The notes: generated by a model from the letters alone, not told the origin. 64,000 nucleotides of DNA from Rhodococcus yunnanensis NBRC 103083 (GCF_001895005.1 NZ_BCXH01000010.1:124001-188000); one strand, 5' to 3'; shown: positions 20,354 through 29,758, counted from the first letter of the stretch. Numbers and translations are program-made.

Positions 20354-20761
20354 CTAGACCCCAGCGGATCCGGTCCACGGCAGCGGTGCCGGAGCGGGAA
20401 GCGGCGCGGGGACAGGTGCCGGAGCGGGCGCCGGAGCCTTCAGCGTCCATGTCCCGCAGTAATCGGAGACGAAGGCGACGTCGCTGGCCTTGATGGTCAC
20501 CACAGCCTGACCGGACTCGGGGCTGACGAAGTCGTTGGCGATGATCGAGTCGAAATCACCGTCGAAACTCGATGCACGCTCCCAGTAGCAGCCGTACTCG
20601 TCCGTGGATCCAGCGGAGACGTAGGTGCCGGGGGCGATGTCGCTGCCGACAGCCCATGTGCCGTTGCCGAACGATGTTGCGGGAGCGGCGGACGCGATAC
20701 CCGTACCGGCGAAAGCCGTGCCGGCCAGAACTGCAGCAGCGATGAGGGACTTCTTGAACAT
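20354..20761 (-). CDS. Secreted small actinobacterial protein with Pro-Ala tail
   Basis: The protein has 135 residues with an obvious signal peptide (MFKKSLIAAAVLAGTAF…ASA) and a mature domain containing GTWAVGSDIAPGTY, YGCYWERASSF, SIIANDF and DYCGTW. Two Cys residues probably form a disulfide. Residues 108-130 are an APAPAPVPAPLPAPAP-type low-complexity tail, perhaps spanning the cell wall. This domain recurs in exported proteins of actinobacteria and their phages, with no assigned function that I know. AAAGGCTCCACC gives a ribosome binding site before the ATG. Confidence 0.8.
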   Translation of the reverse strand: MFKKSLIAAAVLAGTAFAGTGIASAAPATSFGNGTWAVGSDIAPGTYVSAGSTDEYGCYWERASSFDGDFDSIIANDFVSPESGQAVVTIKASDVAFVSDYCGTWTLKAPAPAPAPVPAPLPAPAPLPWTGSAGV

Positions 20762-20838
20762 GGTGGAGCCTTTCGAGTGAAGTGAACGGTTCCGATCGAG
20801 TCTGATCGTGAGCCGGTACAGCAGGAAGAAACTGCTTC

Positions 20839-21735
20839 CTATGCGGATAGGGCAAGAGCGCTGCTCTGCCCCATGATGTTTCGGTTGATCTGATCCTTGA
20901 CGCTGGAACTGACGCCCGCTTCCTCGTTGCGACGCGCTGCCACTGCGAGGCGATCGGCAAGCTCGTTCAGTTCGTGGCCGGCGTGCCCGCGAACCCAGCT
21001 GTATCGGATGTCGCGGCCTGCCGCGCGGCGGTGAACTACATCGACGATTTCGACGACGTCACCGCGCCGCGTGTCGAGCAACCTCGCCCGCGACTTCCCC
21101 AGGCACGCCAGTGCTGGCTTGCTGTCGGTCAGAATGTGGAGACGACGGTCGGGGAATGTCTTGATCGCCAGGGCGATCGCGAGAAGCTCGCCGACGAGGA
21201 CGGTTTCGACGTCGGGATATGCCTTACTGGCAAACGCGCCTTCTGCGCTGACGCACCCCACTCCGACACCGCTCCTGCGTGTCGCCTTGGATGCGTCGGT
21301 TGCCACGGTCAACTCGGGGAGTGCCTCCCGTCTGGCCAGTTCTTCGGTCCACGCCCGGCGGTGAGCGAAGCGGGTGTAGTCGTCCAGGGCCTCGAGTGCC
21401 GTCCCGACCAGGTCGAGCAGCGGACCTCGTGCGACTGCAGCGACGCCGAGTCCGGGAAACGATTCCGCAACTGCCGCGATTTCACGCCGGAACGTGGTGT
21501 CCGCGATGTACAGGACACTCGGCTGATCGACGACGAGCAAAAAGTGCTCGAAGGCGTCCAGTGCGGCAGCATATTTCCCGTCACCGACCCGACTCGTGAA
21601 AACCTTTGCTTGCGTTCCGCTTTCGCAGGCCCACGCCAGGGCTACTTCCAAGTCGGCATCGGGCCCGACGTCGTTCCTACGAATATGAAGAGCTGCGAGC
21701 ACTGTGGCCTCCTCGGTTGGCTGTGGAATGAACAA
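20839..21735 (-). CDS. RNase H-fold protein with extra N-terminal domain
   Basis: The protein has 298 residues. Residues 143-270 form an RNase HI-type domain with all four acidic residues: D147 (VATDASK), E183 (VGELLAI), D204 (ILTDSKPAL) and D261 (GHAGHELNELADRLA). The first 140 residues are not a hybrid-binding domain that I recognise; they contain two Rossmann-like hydrophobic strands (FLLVVDQPSVLYIAD). Activity on RNA:DNA hybrids is likely from the intact active site. It is transcribed away from the restriction operon across a palindromic operator, so it may be co-regulated with it. Confidence 0.82.
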   Translation of the reverse strand: MFIPQPTEEATVLAALHIRRNDVGPDADLEVALAWACESGTQAKVFTSRVGDGKYAAALDAFEHFLLVVDQPSVLYIADTTFRREIAAVAESFPGLGVAAVARGPLLDLVGTALEALDDYTRFAHRRAWTEELARREALPELTVATDASKATRRSGVGVGCVSAEGAFASKAYPDVETVLVGELLAIALAIKTFPDRRLHILTDSKPALACLGKSRARLLDTRRGDVVEIVDVVHRRAAGRDIRYSWVRGHAGHELNELADRLAVAARRNEEAGVSSSVKDQINRNIMGQSSALALSA

Positions 21736-21773
21736 AGCATCAGCCAGAGCGGTAGAGATTGGAAGTGATCAGT

Positions 21774-21791
21774 TGATAACCCGAGTTATCA
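21774..21791. promoter_or_regulatory. Palindromic operator TGATAAC-N4-GTTATCA, copy 1
   Basis: TGATAAC-CCGA-GTTATCA is a perfect 7-bp-arm inverted repeat, with a T before it as in copy 2. It lies in the divergent region between the RNase H gene and the methylase-fusion gene. The same site recurs at 36277 upstream of hsdR. Confidence 0.75.
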
Positions 21792-21884
21792 CCTCTTTGG
21801 TGCCAATGAAGCATTCCATGCGGTAGTTTTCAAGGGCTGGACCGACGCGTCCGAAGGACAACACTACCGAGGAGGTGCGACATC

Positions 21885-23975
21885 GTGGTTCAGCGAGTCA
21901 ACACTCTTCTCACGATGTCCGACATCGCCGCCTTGGCCCAGGTCCAGCGCCCGGTAGTGACAATGTGGACACGCCGCTACACCGGCAGTGACCGCCCCTT
22001 TCCTGCCCCCTCCCAGATACGTGGCCGGCAACGCCACTACGACGGTGACGAGGTGGTCCGCTGGATCGAGAGCAGAAACCTCGGCAACAACGACGCGCTC
22101 GACGAGAGCCTTGCCCTGCATGCGGCCCTGAACACGGGCGACGAGTTCGACGAAGACATCGTGTTCGACGGCATCACCGCACTCCTCTGCTTGAAGTGGT
22201 ATCTCGGCGGTCAGCTGAGCGAGTATTCATCCGCCGAGCTCCTCGACGAGGCCGACGAAACCGATCCCGACGACGAGTTTCTCTACTCGGAGATCGAGAC
22301 GCTCGGAGACGGCCTCACTAAGTTTGCCGAGTACACCGATCTCCTGGCAGATTCCGCATACGAACCGAAGTTCGCGTTCGAATCACTTGTGGCTCAACGG
22401 AACCGCTCGACGATCAGTAGCGATTCCGGTGGCCGAGTCTCCCCGCAGTGCCTGACGCTGTGCGCCGCGATCACCGCGGCGCTCACCGACCCCGACCACC
22501 ACGTCTACGTCGACCCCACCGCCGGCACCAGCGATTTGCTGGTCGCTGTCCGCGCCGGCCTTCCCGAGTACTCGGAACCGACGTCCATGTGCAATGAAAC
22601 CGGTTCACGTACCTCACGTTTGGCGCGTCGGCGTCTCGCCGTCCACGGTTGGGCGCGCGCGAGTCCGCCACGCGGCGGCTTCGGAACCGGCTTCGAGTTG
22701 TCGGGTCCGTCGGCGTTCGTCATCCAATACCCGTCGGCATCATCGCTCGGTCACACCGATGCACAGATACTGTCCGAGATCGACGACATTGCCGTCCAGA
22801 TGTCCGACGACCATGTCGCCGTTGTATTGGCCCCTGCCTCGGCACTGCTCGATGCGCAGCCGGACCCTGAGGCCGCACGCCTACGCTCGGACATCCTGCG
22901 GTCCGATCGCGTGCGCGCTGCGATTCGGCTGCCGGAAGGCCTCATGCCGGCCAGCCCTGGAACATCGCTGGCACTCTGGGTCCTGGGCCCCGCGTCCGAG
23001 GCAGTGCGGCCGGCCGATCGGTGGTCGGTGATCGTGGATGTCGGATCACGCGAACTCGATGACGCGACTACCGACGGATTGGTCTCCGATGTCGTTGCTG
23101 CGATGGGTGATTGGAACAGCATTCGTGCTCACGCTTTCCAGTTCGGCGTTCTCACCAAGACGTCGGTGCTGTTGGCGGAGGACAAGCGCGGACTCACTCC
23201 AACACGGATCAAGCGGCCTCGTGTTCGACGTATCGGTGCCGATCTCGCTGCCGAGATCCTCACGCGCTCGGATGCAATTCAACACACTCAGCTCGAATTG
23301 CGCCGCGACGTCCGTCTACCGGTCGAGTATCGAGCCGCAGACGGCTCTTTGCTGCCCACCCTCGGTCAACTCGCTGCGTCCGGTGAGCTGAAAGTGCTGG
23401 GTGGTCACAGGATCGAGCCCGGACACATTCTCGCCGGGGGAGCAGTCCGTGTGATCGGACTCGAAGAAGTGCTCGGTCAGATTGGGATCGGACAACGTGG
23501 AGTCGATCGCTTGCTGTTCACCGCGGCGTATCCCAGCGCCCGCTACACCGAACCCGGCGACATCGTGTTCACCTCGGGCGCGCGCTTCGGTGCGGTCGTC
23601 GATCACGACGGTTCCTCGGTCGCCGTCTTTCCAGCGCGAATCATCAGGATCGCCGACGCGACCTCCTCGGGCCTGATTCCCGACGTCATCGCAGGTCACC
23701 TGAATGCATCCGGCCTCGGCTCACGCCCACCGCGTGCCATCAGATCCAGCGCCACATGGAAACGCTGGGAAGTACCTCGCGTTCCACCAGAGACAGCTGC
23801 GGCGACGATCGATGCCGTCGATTCGTTGCGACGACATCGTGCGACCGCCGCGCAATTACTGGCCGAAATCGAACAATTAACAAGCACTCTCGTCGACGGA
23901 TTGGCGCACGGCGTGCTCACCGTCAGCGATGGTTCACGGGCTCCACAAGAAAGGTCTGCACAGAATGCCTCCTAG
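21885..23975 (+). CDS. HTH / degenerate HsdM-like methylase / TRD-like fusion protein
   Basis: The protein has 696 residues. Residues 9-64 form a MerR/excisionase-like HTH (TMSDIAALAQVQRPVVTMWT … YDGDEVVRWIESR). The middle part follows the HsdM fold: YVDPTAGTSDLLVAV (209-222) corresponds to the AdoMet-binding motif I, and IRLPEGLMPASPGTSLALWVLGP (347-369) matches the post-catalytic part of HsdM. The catalytic NPPF/Y is replaced by IQYPS (280-284), so adenine methylation is not expected. The C-terminal 220 residues (LGQLAASGELKVLGG… to IEQLTSTLVDGL) read like half of a specificity subunit. It overlaps hsdM by 11 bp. I infer a regulatory or targeting subunit of this type I system. A start slightly downstream (M11) is possible. 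Confidence 0.75.
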   Translation: MVQRVNTLLTMSDIAALAQVQRPVVTMWTRRYTGSDRPFPAPSQIRGRQRHYDGDEVVRWIESRNLGNNDALDESLALHAALNTGDEFDEDIVFDGITALLCLKWYLGGQLSEYSSAELLDEADETDPDDEFLYSEIETLGDGLTKFAEYTDLLADSAYEPKFAFESLVAQRNRSTISSDSGGRVSPQCLTLCAAITAALTDPDHHVYVDPTAGTSDLLVAVRAGLPEYSEPTSMCNETGSRTSRLARRRLAVHGWARASPPRGGFGTGFELSGPSAFVIQYPSASSLGHTDAQILSEIDDIAVQMSDDHVAVVLAPASALLDAQPDPEAARLRSDILRSDRVRAAIRLPEGLMPASPGTSLALWVLGPASEAVRPADRWSVIVDVGSRELDDATTDGLVSDVVAAMGDWNSIRAHAFQFGVLTKTSVLLAEDKRGLTPTRIKRPRVRRIGADLAAEILTRSDAIQHTQLELRRDVRLPVEYRAADGSLLPTLGQLAASGELKVLGGHRIEPGHILAGGAVRVIGLEEVLGQIGIGQRGVDRLLFTAAYPSARYTEPGDIVFTSGARFGAVVDHDGSSVAVFPARIIRIADATSSGLIPDVIAGHLNASGLGSRPPRAIRSSATWKRWEVPRVPPETAAATIDAVDSLRRHRATAAQLLAEIEQLTSTLVDGLAHGVLTVSDGSRAPQERSAQNAS

Positions 23976-25581
23976 GAAACGGGCGGTGACGGTCACCACG
24001 CCGTCGACCATGAAGGAACTGAAGGACACACTCTGGAAGGCTGCGGACAAACTCCGCGGTTCGATGGACGCGTCGCAGTACAAGGACGTCATCCTCGGGT
24101 TGGTGTTCCTCAAATACGTGTCCGACGCCTTCGACGAGCGTCGTGAGCGGATCCGTGCGGAGCTCGTTGCCGACGGGATGACCGAGGACCAGATCGGCGA
24201 CCTGATCGACGACGAAGACGAGTACCTCGGCAACAGCGTCTTCTGGGTTCCCGAGACGGCCCGCTGGAAGTACCTCGCGGAGAACGCGAAAGGCATTCAG
24301 GAGGTTGTGGGTACGGCCGGAAAGTCGACCGGCGAGTTGATCAATGCGGCAATGGTGTCGATCATGGCCTCCAACTCGACGCTGACCGGAACGCTGCCCG
24401 TTGTGTTCAACGACGACAGTATCGATCAACGCAGGCTCGGCGAGCTGATCGACTTGCTCACCGATACCCGCTTCACCGGGCATGGATCGACGAAGGCCCG
24501 AGACCTCCTTGGCGAGGTGTACGAATATTTCCTCGAAAAGTTTGCTCGCGCAGAGGGCAAGCGCGGCGGCGAGTTCTACACGCCCGCAAGCGTTGTCCGC
24601 GTGCTGGTCGAGGTACTCGAACCATACAGCGGCCGAGTCTACGACCCATGCTGTGGTTCGGGTGGAATGTTCGTTCAGACCGAAAAGTTCATCGAGAACC
24701 ACGGTGGGAACACCGCTGACGCTGCGGTCTATGGCCAGGAAGCTAACCAGCGCACGTGGCAGATGGCGAAGATGAACCTCGCGATCCACGGTGTCACCGG
24801 CAACCTCGGGGATCGGTGGGAAGACACCTTCGCTCACGACAAGCACCCAGACCTGAAGGCGGACTTCGTCCTTGCGAACCCGCCGTTCAACATCAAGGAC
24901 TGGTCGCGGCGTGAGGACGACAAGCGGTGGAAGTTCGGCGTACCGCCTGCCGGCAATGCGAACTATGCGTGGATCCAGCACATCATCTCGAAGCTCGCCG
25001 AGCGCGGTAGTGCGGGTGTAGTTATGGCGAACGGTTCCATGTCCTCCAACTCCGGCGGCGAGGGCGACATCCGTGCTCAGTTGGTCGAGGCAGACCTGGT
25101 GTCCTGCATGATCGCACTGCCGACCCAGCTATTCCGCAGCACCGGAATCCCGGTCTGTGTCTGGTTCTTTGCGAAAGATAAGACCGCCGGGCCCAAGGGG
25201 TCGATCGACCGACAGGGTCAGGTGCTGTTCATCGACGCCCGAAATATGGGCTACATGGTCGACCGGGCTGAGCGGGCATTGAGTGATGAGGATATAGCGA
25301 AGATTGGCAGAATCTTTCACGCCTGGAGGGGTACAAAATCGGCAACGGATACGGACTATTCGGATGAACCGGGCCTTTGCTACTCGGCCAGCCTAGATGA
25401 AATCAAAGCGGCGAGCTATGTTTTGAGCCCTGGTCGCTTTGTGCAGTCCGTCGAGGTCGAGGATGATGGGATTCCAATAAGCGACAAGATCGATCAGATC
25501 ACCTCAGTATTGTATCGGCAGTTCGAAGAGTCTGACCGCCTACAAGCAGTTATTCGCGAGCAGATGGCCCGCGTACGATGA
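23965..25581 (+). CDS. hsdM: Type I restriction-modification system, DNA adenine methylase subunit
   Basis: The protein has 538 residues from ATG 23965 (AGAAAGG upstream). The N-terminal helical domain (LKDTLWKAADKLRGSMDASQYKDVILGLVFLKYV) is the HsdM N-domain. YDPCCGSGGMFVQ (226-238) is motif I for AdoMet, and VLANPPFN (302-309) is the catalytic NPPF motif, so it should be an active N6-adenine methyltransferase working with HsdS. It overlaps the preceding fusion gene by 11 bp and hsdS by 4 bp (ATGA), showing one operon. Base composition visibly shifts toward A/T after about 25280, so the last 100 codons look like hsdS rather than the rest of hsdM. Confidence 0.95.
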   Translation: MPPRKRAVTVTTPSTMKELKDTLWKAADKLRGSMDASQYKDVILGLVFLKYVSDAFDERRERIRAELVADGMTEDQIGDLIDDEDEYLGNSVFWVPETARWKYLAENAKGIQEVVGTAGKSTGELINAAMVSIMASNSTLTGTLPVVFNDDSIDQRRLGELIDLLTDTRFTGHGSTKARDLLGEVYEYFLEKFARAEGKRGGEFYTPASVVRVLVEVLEPYSGRVYDPCCGSGGMFVQTEKFIENHGGNTADAAVYGQEANQRTWQMAKMNLAIHGVTGNLGDRWEDTFAHDKHPDLKADFVLANPPFNIKDWSRREDDKRWKFGVPPAGNANYAWIQHIISKLAERGSAGVVMANGSMSSNSGGEGDIRAQLVEADLVSCMIALPTQLFRSTGIPVCVWFFAKDKTAGPKGSIDRQGQVLFIDARNMGYMVDRAERALSDEDIAKIGRIFHAWRGTKSATDTDYSDEPGLCYSASLDEIKAASYVLSPGRFVQSVEVEDDGIPISDKIDQITSVLYRQFEESDRLQAVIREQMARVR

Positions 25582-26765
25582 CTTCTCGCAAGACACTTGG
25601 CGATGTTTGTTCAGCAATCGTTGACTGCGAGCACAAATCAGCACCGATCGATCCGATCGGAGACTATTATGCTGTAGGCACACCGGCAATGCGAACCGGA
25701 TACATAGACTACAAGGGTGCGCGCAGGATATCAGCGGCGACGTTCGAGCAGTGGACCCGACGACTAAGGCCAGAATATGGCGACCTGCTGCTCGCACGCG
25801 AAGCACCTGTCGGACCAATCATTCAGATTCCAATGAGTGAGAACATTGCGCCGGGTCAGAGAACCGTCCTTTTACGACCTGATCGCGGTCAAATTACATC
25901 TACGTACCTTTACTATCTCCTTCGGTCTCCTGATCAACAAACGCGACTGCTACAAAAGTCAGGCGGGTCCACAGTTGCCCATTTGAACGTCGCAGATGTC
26001 AGAGGATTTGGGCTTCCTACAATCCCTGACCTTGCTACCCAAGAGAGAATTTGCAGCGTTCTAAGGGCAATCGACCAAAAAATTGCATGCAACTCTGAAA
26101 TCATCGCGAACTCAGACATGTTGTCTGCGCTTGCATTTAGATCAATGTCCGAACTTTCCCAACATCGTCCGTTGTCGTCAATGGCAGAATTCATTAACGG
26201 AAAAGCCTTTACAAGGAATGCAAGCGGCACGGGCCGAGTGGTGGTTCGAATCGCAGAACTCAACTCGGGAATCGGGCCTTCAACAATTATGAGTGATGCA
26301 CTCGTTCCGCCACAGCATCTCGCAACAAAAGGGGACATTCTATTTGCTTGGTCAGGTTCCCTCACCCTCCATCGATGGTATCGCGACGATGCAATAATAA
26401 ATCAACACATATTTAAGGTGTTACCTATAGGCGACACTCCAAATTGGCTTATTTTCCAACTCATCAATAACAAGTTAAGACAATTCCAGGATATTGCAGC
26501 AGACAAGGCCACTACGATGGGCCATATCCAGCGCAAACACCTTGACGACCCTGTGCCGGTACCGAGATCGACGGATATCGACCGATGGGATCCACTTCTG
26601 TCCGCACTGTGGAGCAGGTCGTTGCTTGCGGAGGTCGAATCGGAGCATCTGTCGAAGCTCCGGGATCTATTGCTCCCGCAACTAGTCGCTGGGAGACTTA
26701 CAGTAGGAAATGCGGAGGAGCATGTTGGCGATCTGCCCACTAATGTAAGGAAAACTGGTGCCTGA
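25578..26765 (+). CDS. hsdS: Type I restriction-modification system, specificity subunit
   Basis: The protein has 395 residues with two target-recognition halves. The first is about 5-150 (LGDVCSAIVDCEHKSAP … FGLPTIPDLATQERICSVLRAIDQKI). The second is about 195-380 (LSSMAEFINGKAF … LDDPVPVPR … LRDLLLPQLVAGRL). Each half ends in the conserved helix that spaces the TRDs. It determines the bipartite DNA target for both methylation and cleavage. The gene is clearly richer in A/T than its neighbours, a usual sign of TRD replacement by transfer. ATGA overlap with hsdM and an 8-bp overlap with the PLD gene place it mid-operon. Confidence 0.92.
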   Translation: MTSRKTLGDVCSAIVDCEHKSAPIDPIGDYYAVGTPAMRTGYIDYKGARRISAATFEQWTRRLRPEYGDLLLAREAPVGPIIQIPMSENIAPGQRTVLLRPDRGQITSTYLYYLLRSPDQQTRLLQKSGGSTVAHLNVADVRGFGLPTIPDLATQERICSVLRAIDQKIACNSEIIANSDMLSALAFRSMSELSQHRPLSSMAEFINGKAFTRNASGTGRVVVRIAELNSGIGPSTIMSDALVPPQHLATKGDILFAWSGSLTLHRWYRDDAIINQHIFKVLPIGDTPNWLIFQLINNKLRQFQDIAADKATTMGHIQRKHLDDPVPVPRSTDIDRWDPLLSALWSRSLLAEVESEHLSKLRDLLLPQLVAGRLTVGNAEEHVGDLPTNVRKTGA

Positions 26766-27843
26766 ACTTGGCCTCGACGACCGCACCAGCCGACTTATCG
26801 CAGGTAGACGAACCTGGAATGAACTCTCTCTTGTACTGAAGCCATACTCGAGAACGCTGACCGCCGCCATCGCCTACATTGGTTCACAAGCAGCGCAGCA
26901 TCTTCCGCTGTTGGCAGGCTCGTCGATCATGGTCGATGCCTCTGATCGGATGGTTCGTTCCGGGTCCACCGATCCCCGGGTACTGCTTGCGTGGGTCAAG
27001 AGCGGCGTCACGGTCTACTCACTCGCCAACCTTCACGCGAAGATGATTCTCGCTGACAGTGCCTCCGCCGACGATCCGTCGTTTCTCGCAGTCGGCTCAG
27101 CCAACGCTTCTGGCGCCTCGGCGAGCCGCTTGTACGAGTCGATCATGCTGACGGACAACGACGAAACGATAGAGGAGGCGCGGGCAGCTCTCATCGATTG
27201 GAAAACCCGTGCGGGCAGCCCACTGACCATCAAACAGCTGGAAGAGCTCATCAAGCAGTACAAGGCCGACGACAACAGTAACGAGGAACCCGAAGGTGAC
27301 CCAGAGGCAGACGATGACGACGACCCCGAAGAGACCGAAACACCCTGGTCGCGAGCAACGTCGCTGTATATAGCTCCGATCGGCCTAGCCGGTGACCCGT
27401 CCGAGGAAGCATTGCACAAGCAAGAAGAACTGGCCGAGCAGTACGACTGCGCGGAGGAGGAAGATCAGTACTGGTTCGATATCAAGATGTTCTGGTGGGA
27501 TCAGGACACTGATCCCACCAGCGCGAGCGAAGGGACCTACCCGGAGGGGTCCCACGTGATCGTGATCAACGGAACAAGAAACGGCCAGATGCGCGCGACC
27601 TCCAAATTGACCGAGCCTGGGCGAGTTGTTCATAGCTTCACCGAAGACCTCGGGCGACTCACACGGACGTACTACTATATCCACACGAAACTTTCCGATG
27701 AAGAGCACACACTTGCCGACCTCAAGGCTGCGCTTGCTTCGGTGAACGACCAGGTCGACTACGACAGGCAATACCTACGGCGCCGCCAGATCGACGCGAT
27801 GCTCGATCTGTGGACAGATATCGAGTACAGCGAGGACCATTGA
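26758..27843 (+). CDS. Phospholipase D-like (HKD) domain protein in the restriction operon
   Basis: The protein has 361 residues from GTG 26758, overlapping hsdS. The N-terminal domain (1-150) is PLD-like: LHAKMILAD (H93, K95, D100) is one HxKx4D motif and VGSANAS follows. A second HKD is absent, so activity would need a dimer, as in Nuc/BfiI-type nucleases. Residues 171-197 are extremely acidic (EEPEGDPEADDDDDPEE), a flexible linker. The C-terminal 160 residues (WFDIKMFWWDQD…) resemble no domain known to me. The likely role is a nuclease or processing factor tied to the type I system. Its place in the hsd operon is clear, but the function is inferred. Confidence 0.78.
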   Translation: MPELGLDDRTSRLIAGRRTWNELSLVLKPYSRTLTAAIAYIGSQAAQHLPLLAGSSIMVDASDRMVRSGSTDPRVLLAWVKSGVTVYSLANLHAKMILADSASADDPSFLAVGSANASGASASRLYESIMLTDNDETIEEARAALIDWKTRAGSPLTIKQLEELIKQYKADDNSNEEPEGDPEADDDDDPEETETPWSRATSLYIAPIGLAGDPSEEALHKQEELAEQYDCAEEEDQYWFDIKMFWWDQDTDPTSASEGTYPEGSHVIVINGTRNGQMRATSKLTEPGRVVHSFTEDLGRLTRTYYYIHTKLSDEEHTLADLKAALASVNDQVDYDRQYLRRRQIDAMLDLWTDIEYSEDH

Positions 27844-27909
27844 GCGACAGCAAAACCGAAGCCCGGAAACGATCTCCCGGCTTCACTACATCCTGATGCC
27901 TTGCTTGGA

Positions 27910-29214
27910 ATGAGGAGGAAGAGAGCGATCCTCCGCACTGACGACAGCTGGGAGAAGTACGGCTTCACCGACGACGACCGGATTGCGTGGTTGCGTGGCG
28001 GCCTCACAAACGACGAGGCCCACTTCGCCGCAATGTGCCGGGGAGCGGTGTCCGTACCCGGCATCCGATTCACGCCCGAAAAACTGAAGTGGCTCATCGG
28101 CGACAGCACTGTCCTCGACCGTCTTCGTCGAGGCAAGAACATCATTCGCATCCAATTGGCATTCGCCGCTCACCGTGGCATCGAGCATACCGTCGACACC
28201 CGCCTCATCCGTGCCCTGGAATTGAAGACTGGCAAAGCGACTGAACTGCCGGATCTCGCGCACCTCGGGCCTCTGGCATTGACCGCCCGTGGACTACCAA
28301 GGGTCATCGACGGGCTGGCGATCCGCGCCGAGCACGTGGTCGACATACTCGGGCCTGTTATCGACCTGAGGCTGGAAGCCGATGTCTTCCGCACTACTGG
28401 GCTCGTGCGGCCACTGCTCACCCAGGCTGCCAAGGCACATGGAATCTACTCACGCGGCTCTGCGCTGGATGACTTCATTGCTGGCTTGGCGCTCGGAATC
28501 GGAGAGGTGCGCGGTTGTGTCGAAGCCGCTCACATCATTCGGAAAGTTGCGAGAACCAGGCGTTTCTACAGCATGCCGTCGGAGACCGCGAGCCTGCTCG
28601 GAGCCGCCTCGGAAAACGACATGCACGGCGCACCCGTTGCAGTCGCGGATCTCCCGTCCCATGACGGGGTGGCGCTCGTCTGGAACGACGAGGACAAACC
28701 AGAGTTTCTATTGAGTTGGACCAGCCACGGAGACAATATCGACATAGCACTGACCTCTGCGCGGTATCTCGCTCAGAAGGTCCTGGACGGCAAGAAAGCC
28801 AATGCGATCAAGTCCGCAACGGCGACGCTGCACCTCAGCGCAGATCACAGCGATCGCCCGCCCGTTGTCACGAAGACCAACGGCTCAGAGTCATCGGTCG
28901 TTCCGCTGTTCCTCGCCTTCGTCCACCTTTTTCGCGAACAACAGATGATCGAAAGAAGCGCGGTCGTTGCGGAACCGTCGACTGCGCCGCCGGAGCCAAT
29001 CCATGGCGCTCAGTCTCGCGATGAGGTTCAAGTACTGACGATCTCGCCACGAGCTGGCCTCTCGGAAACGAACGCCGGGCAACGCGTGCTCGATCACCGA
29101 TGGTTGGTTCGAGGCCATTGGCGCCGGAAGTGGTTCCCATCGCTGGGTGTCCACAAGCTCATCTGGATTGCCGAGCATCCCAGCGGACCGAGCGATCGAC
29201 CTCTGGTCGCTTGA
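27910..29214 (+). CDS. Unknown protein, about 434 aa, in the restriction island
   Basis: I do not recognise this family. ATG 27910 is preferred over TTG 27901, but neither has a convincing ribosome binding site. The central part has an actinobacterial look (LDDFIAGLALGIGEVRGC, MPSETASLLGAASENDMHGAPVAV). The C-terminus (VRGHWRRKWFPSLGVHKLIWIAEHPSGPSDRPLV) matches a tail seen in many uncharacterised actinobacterial proteins of replicons and islands. No signal peptide or membrane segment is present. It follows the PLD gene by about 65 bp on the same strand and probably belongs to the same transcript. Confidence 0.7.
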   Translation: MRRKRAILRTDDSWEKYGFTDDDRIAWLRGGLTNDEAHFAAMCRGAVSVPGIRFTPEKLKWLIGDSTVLDRLRRGKNIIRIQLAFAAHRGIEHTVDTRLIRALELKTGKATELPDLAHLGPLALTARGLPRVIDGLAIRAEHVVDILGPVIDLRLEADVFRTTGLVRPLLTQAAKAHGIYSRGSALDDFIAGLALGIGEVRGCVEAAHIIRKVARTRRFYSMPSETASLLGAASENDMHGAPVAVADLPSHDGVALVWNDEDKPEFLLSWTSHGDNIDIALTSARYLAQKVLDGKKANAIKSATATLHLSADHSDRPPVVTKTNGSESSVVPLFLAFVHLFREQQMIERSAVVAEPSTAPPEPIHGAQSRDEVQVLTISPRAGLSETNAGQRVLDHRWLVRGHWRRKWFPSLGVHKLIWIAEHPSGPSDRPLVA

Positions 29215-29326
29215 GACCGAGTTCTTGTAGTAAAACCGCGTACACGTTCACCGAGCAAGTGACTGTCAAGTCAATTCCGCTGATCAGCAATGTATCTCAC
29301 CGCAAGCAATGAACGGAAGGCAGGGA

Positions 29327-29758
29327 ATGACTGAAGACAATCCCTTGGCTGAGCTCTCGGAAGAGGACAGGTCCGCCCTGCGCAGTCTTGCAGACCGACT
29401 CGACGCCAACCCCGACGCGATTGGATCGTGGGTACTGCCGGAGCCGCTTGCGGACGGCAGTACCCACGTCGGCTACGTGGACTACGGATCTCTTGTTCAG
29501 GAGTTTCTCGAGTTCATGTACGCCAAGAACCTCGTCATCCAGTTCGACTGGCCCCGTTGGCGCGGGAAAGAAGTTGTTCAGGAGGGCAACGTCCGAGAGA
29601 TCAACACGGCGACACCAGACGATGCTCTGAAATATCTCACGGTCATGATCCGAGCGGATCGCTTCAGCGAGGGCGCTTTACTGGACGCATTCGAGAACGG
29701 TCTCGTCTCCTGCGCTCTCCATCGAGTTCTCGGTCATCCGGCCGCAAGCCAGAGATAG
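29327..29758 (+). CDS. DUF6508-like protein
   Basis: The protein has 143 residues. ATG 29327 is preferred to ATG 29309 because GGAAGGCAGGGA precedes it. The core IQFDWPRWRGKEV, followed by ATPDDALKYLTVMIRADRFSEGALLDAFENG, matches the DUF6508 pattern (FDWP…, then an RADRF-E-G helix). This family is small, cytoplasmic and unassigned, and is often found in mobile or defence contexts. It lies 112 bp after the unknown 434-residue gene. Confidence 0.75.
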   Translation: MTEDNPLAELSEEDRSALRSLADRLDANPDAIGSWVLPEPLADGSTHVGYVDYGSLVQEFLEFMYAKNLVIQFDWPRWRGKEVVQEGNVREINTATPDDALKYLTVMIRADRFSEGALLDAFENGLVSCALHRVLGHPAASQR

